Shown here piece after piece: positions 6,335 to 10,578 of a DNA stretch of 10,578 nucleotides. Position 1 is the first letter of the stretch. Every line of letters starts with the position of its first letter. A program made the translations under genes and the position numbers. The DNA lies in assembly GCA_027620595.1 (NCBI GenBank), contig JAQCDI010000057.1, positions 1 to 10,578 of the forward strand, read 5' to 3'. The notes beneath the pieces are model-generated. The model made no database searches. It saw nothing but the letters and a program-made list of their open reading frames with translations, and had not been told where the DNA came from. This stretch comes from Bacteroidota bacterium. GTDB lineage: Bacteria > Bacteroidota > Rhodothermia > Rhodothermales > UBA10348.

Positions 6335-7150
6335 ATGAAATCATTCCTCCCGTTCCGTTCTTCCCTGCTCCTTCTCCTGCTGGCCGTGGGTCTATCAGCC
6401 TGTGCCGGCAGCGGACGTCTTCGCTACGAAACGCCCAAGGAAGCCTATGACAAGGGCCTCGCCGAATACCAGGCGGGCGACTTTGCGAAAGCCACGGAGT
6501 ACCTGCAGGGGGTATTCGATTTCGGACGAACCCACCAATGGGCCGCTGATGCCCAATTGTTGCTGGCCCGTGCCTATCGCGCCAACGAGGAGTTCCTTCT
6601 CGCGGCCAACGAATACACCCGGTTCACCCAGATCTATCGCAGCGACCCTCGCGTACCCGACGCCGAGTACGAGCTGGCCATGACCTACTACGACCGGTCC
6701 CCCATGTACCGTCTGGACCAGACGGACACCGAGCGGGCCATCGTGCAGTTCCAGCTTTTCATCGAGCGCTACCGTACCAATCCGCTCATCGATGATGCCC
6801 AAATGCGCATCACGGAGCTGCGCAGCAAGCTGGCACGCAAACAGATCCATACCGCCGAGCTCTACGAGCGTCGCGAATACTACAACGCGGCTGCCGTGTC
6901 CTATGAAGCTGCGTTCGATCGGTTCTACGATACCGAATATGCCGACGATGCCCTCATGGGCGCCATGAAGGCCTATTTTGAACTCGCACGCCTTGGCGTC
7001 CGCGAATTGCAATCCGAGCGTCTCGATCTGGCCGAGAGCAACTACGACCGGTTGATCCAGATCTTCCCGGACAGTCCCCTCATCAAGGAAGCAGAAGCCG
7101 TGTACACCGAGATGCAGGCCCTGAGGGCCTCGCTCGGTGTTTCATCCTGA
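6335..7150 (+). CDS. bamD: Outer membrane protein assembly factor BamD (lipoprotein)
   Basis: BamD is the essential TPR lipoprotein partner of BamA in the complex that inserts beta-barrel proteins into the outer membrane, so a Gram-negative envelope is implied. The 271 residues begin with a lipoprotein signal, MKSFLPFRSSLLLLLLAVGLSAC; the lipobox LSAC puts the lipidated Cys at 23. TPR-like helices fill the rest, starting EAYDKGLAEYQAGDFAKATEYLQGV. The BamD-typical segment ELAMTYYDRSPMYRLDQTDTERA, followed by VQFQLFIERYRTNP, lies in the middle. The start at 6335 is preferred over an in-frame ATG at 6311 because it yields a compact signal peptide with Lys at position 2; the 6311 start would add eight residues. 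nadD follows after 2 bp. Confidence 0.92.
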   Translation: MKSFLPFRSSLLLLLLAVGLSACAGSGRLRYETPKEAYDKGLAEYQAGDFAKATEYLQGVFDFGRTHQWAADAQLLLARAYRANEEFLLAANEYTRFTQIYRSDPRVPDAEYELAMTYYDRSPMYRLDQTDTERAIVQFQLFIERYRTNPLIDDAQMRITELRSKLARKQIHTAELYERREYYNAAAVSYEAAFDRFYDTEYADDALMGAMKAYFELARLGVRELQSERLDLAESNYDRLIQIFPDSPLIKEAEAVYTEMQALRASLGVSS

Positions 7151-7152
7151 GC

Positions 7153-7734
7153 ATGGAACGGGTCGGCATCTTCGGCGGCACTTTCGATCCGCCGCACCGC
7201 GCCCACTTGGCGGTGGCCCTCACCGCCGTCGAGGAGCTGCAACTGAGCCGGCTGCTCTGGATTCCTGCGGCACGTTCCCCCCACAAGCAGGACGAACGGC
7301 CGACCGATGCCGTGCACCGCGTGGAAATGACCCGGCTCTTGGTTGCGCAGGACGACCGGTTCGGCCTGGATACGACGGAAGTCGATGCCGGTGGCCTCTC
7401 CTTTACCGTGGATACCCTCGAGCACCTGCACGCATCCCATCCAGATTGGCGGCTCTGGCTGATCATCGGGCAGGACCAGTTCGAAGCCCTCCCGTCCTGG
7501 CGGGATCCTGAGCGACTGCGGACCATGGCGCGCGTGGCGGTGTACCGCAGGGATACCACGGTATCCCCTGCTCCGGAGCACCGGCCGCCGGATGTCTGGC
7601 TGCCCGGTGCCCGCATGATGCTGTCCGCCACCGACATCCGGCGGCGACTGACGCGTGGCGAGGACATGGACGATGTACTCCTTCCCGAGGTAGCGGACTA
7701 TATCCATCACCACCGATTGTATCTTCCCGGGTGA
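7153..7734 (+). CDS. nadD: Nicotinate-nucleotide adenylyltransferase
   Basis: NadD joins ATP and nicotinate mononucleotide to give deamido-NAD, a core step of NAD synthesis. The 193 residues fit the family. The nucleotide-binding motif GGTFDPPHRAH is at 8-18; the usual HxGH appears as HRAH, with Ala17 in the Gly position. PHKQ is at 43-46, FTVDTL at 84-89 (family SYTIDTL), GQDQF at 106-110, LPSW at 113-116 and the C-terminal ATP-binding signature LSATDIRRRL at 157-166 (family ISSTxIR). The ATG is 2 bp after the bamD stop without a Shine-Dalgarno site, and the TGA overlaps the next GTG start (GTGA, 7731-7734). An imperfect palindrome at 7547-7571 lies in the poorly conserved segment between GQDQF and LSATDIR. 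Confidence 0.94.
   Translation: MERVGIFGGTFDPPHRAHLAVALTAVEELQLSRLLWIPAARSPHKQDERPTDAVHRVEMTRLLVAQDDRFGLDTTEVDAGGLSFTVDTLEHLHASHPDWRLWLIIGQDQFEALPSWRDPERLRTMARVAVYRRDTTVSPAPEHRPPDVWLPGARMMLSATDIRRRLTRGEDMDDVLLPEVADYIHHHRLYLPG
7547..7571 (+). repeat. Inverted repeat within nadD
   Basis: GGGATACC (7550-7557) and GGTATCCC (7560-7567) are perfect inverted copies separated by AC. The pairing continues as GCA (7547-7549) with TGC (7569-7571) across a one-base bulge, and the palindrome CTCCGGAG (7571-7578) abuts it. It falls in the variable nadD segment encoding RRDTTVSPAP. It could be a structured mRNA element or, given the base composition, coincidence. Confidence 0.4.
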
Positions 7735-9371
7735 GCACCCACGCCACACCCATGCTGACCCCCCCTGACCGGCTGCGCGACCGCATCGCCCAGCTGATAT
7801 TTCCGCGGCTCGGATCCAACATGATGCCTTCCATCTCGGTGGAAGACGACGCCGCGCGGATCGAAGACCTGATGGACCGCTATCCCATTGGCGGCCTCTG
7901 CCTCTTCAATGGAGACCGGATCCGGACGCCGCAGACCTTGACCCGTCTGCAGAGCCGCGCAACGTATCCCCTCCTGATTGCCACTGACATGGAGCGCGGA
8001 CTGGGGCAGCAGCTCAAGGGCGCCACCGTCTTTCCCCACGCCATGGCGTTCCAGGCCACCGGCGCTCAGGATGAGGAGCTCCTGGAAGCGTCCGCCCGCG
8101 TGGCCGCACGCGAGGCCCTTGCTGCGGGCCTGCACATCAGTTTTTCTCCGGTGGCCGACATCAATTCGAATCCGGCCAACCCGATCATTTCCACCCGCGC
8201 CTACGGCACCACCCCGGAGACCGTCTCCCGGCTCCTTTCCGCCTACATGCGCGGCTGCCAGCAGGAGGGGCTCTTTACTACGGCCAAGCACTTCCCCGGC
8301 CATGGCGACACGGACGTGGACTCGCACGAAGCGCTGCCTGTAGTGGAACGGAATCGGGCCTCCCTGGAAGCACTCGAATTCATACCCTTCCGCCAGGCCA
8401 TCGATAACGGGGTATCCCTCGTCATGACGGCCCACGTGGCCTACCCGAAGCTGGACCCGACAGGTGTCGAGGCCACGCGGTCCGCCCCCATCCTGCGCGA
8501 TGTGTTGCGACGGGACCTCGGCTTCAAGGGCGTAGTGATTTCCGACAGCCTCCTGATGGCCGGTGCAGGACAGCGCAGGGAGCACCCCGGCGAAATGGCC
8601 GCGGCGCTCATCAAGGCCGGCGTAGATGTGCTGCTGGACATCAAGGACGTGCCCGCCACAGTGGACTATCTCGTGAACGCCGTCCAGTCAGGCCGGCTTG
8701 ATGAGCGCCTCGTAGACGCGGCTTTCGAGCGGGTGTGGGGGCTGAAAGTGCGGTTTGCTGCGCGTTTCGGAAAGGGCGCCTTCGTCGATCCTGCCCTGGC
8801 GGTCTCCCTCAAGGAAATCGGACAGGATGCCCACCGGGCGCTGGCCGACCGGGTTGCCGATGCGGCCATCCAGGTGGCCATTGGAGACCCCGACACGCTG
8901 CGGCTGCCCGCACCGAAACTTGGCCAGAAAGGGCCCATCTGTTTCCTCGTCCGTCCGCACACGACGTACAACGATCCGACCCAGGCCCCCCTCGAAACGG
9001 CGTTCCTGCGCGCCTTCCCCGATGGGGCTTACGTCGAGATCAATCCGGAAAGCGCCGATGACGACCTGACGCCTCTGGCAGACATCGCGGCGCGGCACAG
9101 CGCCGTGATCGTGGCCGCCGTGGTCAAGCCCGCTGCCTGGCACCGATTCGGGCTGCTGCCCTTCCAGAAAGGGTTCATCCGGGATCTGGCCAACCGGTAT
9201 CCGATCTGGCTGGCGGCCCTGGGCAGCCCGCTGCCCAGGGCCGATTTCCAGGATGTACCCGCCGGCATCTGCGTCTATTCCGATGTGGAGCCTTCGATGA
9301 AGGCCCTCGTGCGGTTCCTCAAGGCGCGCCAATCCGACCCCTCCACCGTTCCCGGCGTGGCCTTGCCATGA
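7731..9371 (+). CDS. nagZ: GH3 family beta-N-acetylhexosaminidase (NagZ-like) with extra C-terminal domain
   Basis: GH3 NagZ enzymes remove N-acetylglucosamine from peptidoglycan fragments during wall recycling. From GTG 7731 the product is 546 residues; an in-frame ATG at 7752 would remove seven. No signal peptide is visible, so it is probably cytoplasmic, as NagZ usually is. The catalytic barrel covers about 12-335, with VADINSNPANPIISTRAYG at 141-159, KHFPGHGDTDVDSH at 186-199 containing the Asp197-Ser198-His199 dyad that marks the NagZ subgroup, and GVVISDSLLM at 267-276 with the nucleophile Asp272. Residues about 340-546 form an additional alpha/beta domain absent from the 341-residue E. 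coli NagZ but found in longer GH3 proteins. It overlaps nadD (GTGA) and the serine hydrolase (ATGA). Family assignment is firm; exact sugar specificity is inferred from the dyad. Confidence 0.88.
   Translation: MSTHATPMLTPPDRLRDRIAQLIFPRLGSNMMPSISVEDDAARIEDLMDRYPIGGLCLFNGDRIRTPQTLTRLQSRATYPLLIATDMERGLGQQLKGATVFPHAMAFQATGAQDEELLEASARVAAREALAAGLHISFSPVADINSNPANPIISTRAYGTTPETVSRLLSAYMRGCQQEGLFTTAKHFPGHGDTDVDSHEALPVVERNRASLEALEFIPFRQAIDNGVSLVMTAHVAYPKLDPTGVEATRSAPILRDVLRRDLGFKGVVISDSLLMAGAGQRREHPGEMAAALIKAGVDVLLDIKDVPATVDYLVNAVQSGRLDERLVDAAFERVWGLKVRFAARFGKGAFVDPALAVSLKEIGQDAHRALADRVADAAIQVAIGDPDTLRLPAPKLGQKGPICFLVRPHTTYNDPTQAPLETAFLRAFPDGAYVEINPESADDDLTPLADIAARHSAVIVAAVVKPAAWHRFGLLPFQKGFIRDLANRYPIWLAALGSPLPRADFQDVPAGICVYSDVEPSMKALVRFLKARQSDPSTVPGVALP
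9214..9243 (+). repeat. Perfect 13-bp inverted repeat (hairpin) inside the NagZ-like gene
   Basis: The arms CGGCCCTGGGCAG (9214-9226) and CTGCCCAGGGCCG (9231-9243) are perfect reverse complements around the 4-nt loop CCCG; 11 of 13 pairs are G-C. It encodes residues 495-504 (AALGSPLPRA) of the C-terminal domain. Only three T residues follow, so it is not a standard intrinsic terminator. It is the longest perfect stem I found in the window; other stems reach about 8 bp. Confidence 0.8.
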
Positions 9372-10282
9372 AATCCATGCTTTCCAGCGGCTTGTTCCTG
9401 ATCGGCGTTGCCCTCGGTGCTGCCCTGCTTTGCGGATGCTCCGGACCTCAAGCACCGGATTTGGACGCCCTGGCCACCGAAATCGACTCCCTCGTTGCCG
9501 CGCACCCCGGTGCCCGTGTCTCGGTCTCCGTAATGGACCCCGCCTGGGACATCTCCTGGCATCGACAGGGTGACGAACTCTACCATGCGGCCAGCACGAT
9601 GAAAGTGCCGGTTCTCATCGAGCTGTTCCGGCAGGTGGAGGCCGGACGTTTCTCGCTCGATGACGAAATCGTCCTGCGCAATGAGTTCAGCTCCATTGTT
9701 GACGGTTCGCCCTACCGAATCGAGGACGATTCGGACGACGCCATCTACGAGCAGCTGGGGCAGCCGATGAGCCTCAGGCAGCTGGCCTACAACATGACGA
9801 CCGTTTCGTCCAACCTGGCCACCAACCTTCTGATCGATGTCCTGGGCGCCGATTCGGTGCAGGCCACATCCGAGCGACTGGGCACACGGCTGATGCAGAC
9901 CATCCGCGGTGTGGAGGACCTGAAAGCCTTCGAGTTGGGTCTTTCCAACCGGGCCACGTCGTCCGATCTGGCCCTTCTCATGGACCGGCTCCGCACCGGG
10001 ACGGCCGTTTCGGCCAGCGCCGACTCGACCATGCGCGGCATCCTGCTCGACCAGGTGTTCAACTCCATGATCCCGAACGGCATGCCCGAAGGCACCGAGG
10101 TGGCGCACAAGACGGGCTCAATAACCGAAATCCACCACGACGCAGCCATTGTCTATCCCAAGGGTGGCAAGGCCTATGTCCTGGTCATCATGACGGGCGG
10201 CATCGCCGACCAGGACGCGAGTTCGGCCCTCGGGTCCGCCATTGCCGCACGGGTCCATCAGCACCTGCGGGGGATGCCGTGA
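9368..10282 (+). CDS. Lipoprotein serine hydrolase of the class A beta-lactamase-like family
   Basis: The 304-residue product starts at ATG 9368, overlapping the NagZ-like stop (ATGA). It opens with a signal ending LLCGC; the Cys at 24 in LCGC is a plausible though non-ideal lipobox, so it is probably anchored to a membrane facing the periplasm. The penicillin-recognising motifs are present in order: SxxK as Ser76-Thr-Met-Lys79, SxN as Ser147-Ser-Asn149, and KTG at 248-250 followed by SITEIHHD. A class-A-like omega-loop region lies at about 180-200 (RGVEDLKAFELGLSNRATSSD); Glu183 is a candidate for the deacylating Glu166 by spacing to NRAT, but the usual ExxLN is not clear. It may be a beta-lactamase or a wall-peptide hydrolase; the motifs alone do not decide. 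The stop overlaps the rnc start (GTGA). Confidence 0.87.
   Translation: MKSMLSSGLFLIGVALGAALLCGCSGPQAPDLDALATEIDSLVAAHPGARVSVSVMDPAWDISWHRQGDELYHAASTMKVPVLIELFRQVEAGRFSLDDEIVLRNEFSSIVDGSPYRIEDDSDDAIYEQLGQPMSLRQLAYNMTTVSSNLATNLLIDVLGADSVQATSERLGTRLMQTIRGVEDLKAFELGLSNRATSSDLALLMDRLRTGTAVSASADSTMRGILLDQVFNSMIPNGMPEGTEVAHKTGSITEIHHDAAIVYPKGGKAYVLVIMTGGIADQDASSALGSAIAARVHQHLRGMP
9715..9734 (+). repeat. Short hairpin within the serine hydrolase gene
   Basis: CCGAATCG (9715-9722) and CGATTCGG (9727-9734) are perfect inverted copies around the loop AGGA. It lies in a segment encoding an acidic loop (RIEDDSDD). An 8-bp stem of this kind is expected about once by chance in a window this long and GC-rich. 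Confidence 0.35.
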
Positions 10283-10578
10283 TCGACTGGCTGCGCAAGT
10301 GGTTCAGTGAAGAGCAGGCTCCGGAAACGGTCGAACCGTCTTCCGACGTCGACATGGCCGCCCTGAGCCGGATGTTGGGAAGCCCCATCAACGATGCGGT
10401 GCTGTTCGAACGGGCTCTGCGCCACCGATCGCTGCTCCGTGGCCAGCCCGATGCGCATCTGTATTCGAATGAGCGACTGGAGTACCTCGGGGACGCCGTT
10501 GTGGGCTTCCTGGTGGCCGAGCATCTCTATGCTACCTATCCCGACTGCGACGAAGGCTTCCTGACGCGGTTGCGGGCC
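10279..10578 (+). CDS. rnc: Ribonuclease III, N-terminal part (cut by window end)
   Basis: RNase III cleaves double-stranded RNA and matures rRNA precursors. The frame from GTG 10279 stays open to the window edge (100 codons). After an N-terminal extension (about 1-27), the endonuclease domain begins. The family signature NERLEYLGDAVV lies at 64-75, with the metal-binding/catalytic acidic residues Glu65, Glu68 and Asp72, and DEGFLTRLRA at 91-100 matches the next conserved block (DEGxxSxxRA). The GTG is chosen because it overlaps the preceding TGA as GTGA, the pattern used elsewhere in this train; an in-frame ATG at 10354 would remove the extension but leave the signature. The C-terminal dsRNA-binding domain is outside the window. 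Confidence 0.93.
   Translation, partial: MIDWLRKWFSEEQAPETVEPSSDVDMAALSRMLGSPINDAVLFERALRHRSLLRGQPDAHLYSNERLEYLGDAVVGFLVAEHLYATYPDCDEGFLTRLRA

Noticed and set aside
6124..6336. Minus-strand 70-codon frame spanning the gap before bamD
   Set aside because: It fits the gap neatly, but it has no ribosome binding site, its translation looks unstructured, and both ends run into real + strand genes.
7707..8585. Minus-strand open frame (292 codons) opposite the NagZ-like gene
   Set aside because: It covers the GH3 catalytic motifs on the + strand and its own translation has no motif.
9088..9105. 6-bp GC stem CGGCGC / GCGCCG in the NagZ-like gene
   Set aside because: It is short with a 6-nt loop and is common by chance at this base composition.
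1..10578. Search for tRNA, rRNA, CRISPR repeats, insertion sequences, att sites or phage genes
   Set aside because: No tRNA cloverleaf, spaced direct repeats, transposase motifs or terminal inverted repeats were seen; the window is almost fully occupied by housekeeping genes on one strand.

Overview
The window is a housekeeping region from a GC-rich bacterium in which every supported gene lies on the + strand. It reads as one long, tightly packed gene train. The best guess is a member of the Bacteroidota/Rhodothermota side of the tree (Rhodothermales-like). The reasons are the efp-accB-accC order, mostly Shine-Dalgarno-free starts, and a TAnnTTTG-type -7 box in front of efp. This placement is inference; no rRNA or other taxonomic marker is present.

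Layout: (1) 1-159, the Pro-rich C-terminal tail of an unidentified protein. (2) 160-303, an intergenic region with a good candidate promoter. (3) 304-4718, a metabolic and translation block: elongation factor P (efp), biotin carboxyl carrier protein (accB), biotin carboxylase (accC), glycine-cleavage H protein (gcvH, overlapping accC) and GMP synthase (guaA). (4) 4715-6157, an exported protein with a helical N-terminal region and a type 1 periplasmic-binding fold, overlapping guaA by ATGA. (5) 6158-6334, the largest gap between genes inside the train (177 bp), without a convincing promoter or terminator. (6) 6335-10578, a second block: the outer-membrane assembly lipoprotein BamD, the NAD-biosynthesis enzyme NadD, a GH3 NagZ-like beta-N-acetylhexosaminidase with an extra C-terminal domain, a class-A-beta-lactamase-like lipoprotein serine hydrolase, and the first 100 codons of RNase III (rnc), cut by the window edge.

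How they work together: accB and accC are the carrier and carboxylase halves of acetyl-CoA carboxylase, which commits acetyl-CoA to fatty acids. GcvH is a lipoyl swinging-arm protein and GuaA makes GMP. The second half leans towards the cell envelope: BamD for beta-barrel insertion, a NagZ-like enzyme for peptidoglycan turnover, a penicillin-recognising-type hydrolase, and a TPR-plus-binding-fold exported protein reminiscent of LpoA-type penicillin-binding-protein activators. Four junctions are 4-nt start/stop overlaps (ATGA or GTGA) and one is a 14-nt overlap, so translational coupling is likely.

I see no mobile element, CRISPR array, tRNA, rRNA, phage gene or obviously transferred segment. 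The most unusual non-coding signal is a perfect 13-bp inverted repeat with a 4-nt loop inside the NagZ-like gene. I did not find convincing evidence of a wholly new system; the open questions concern the uncharacterised exported protein, the accC-gcvH coupling and the envelope gene cluster.
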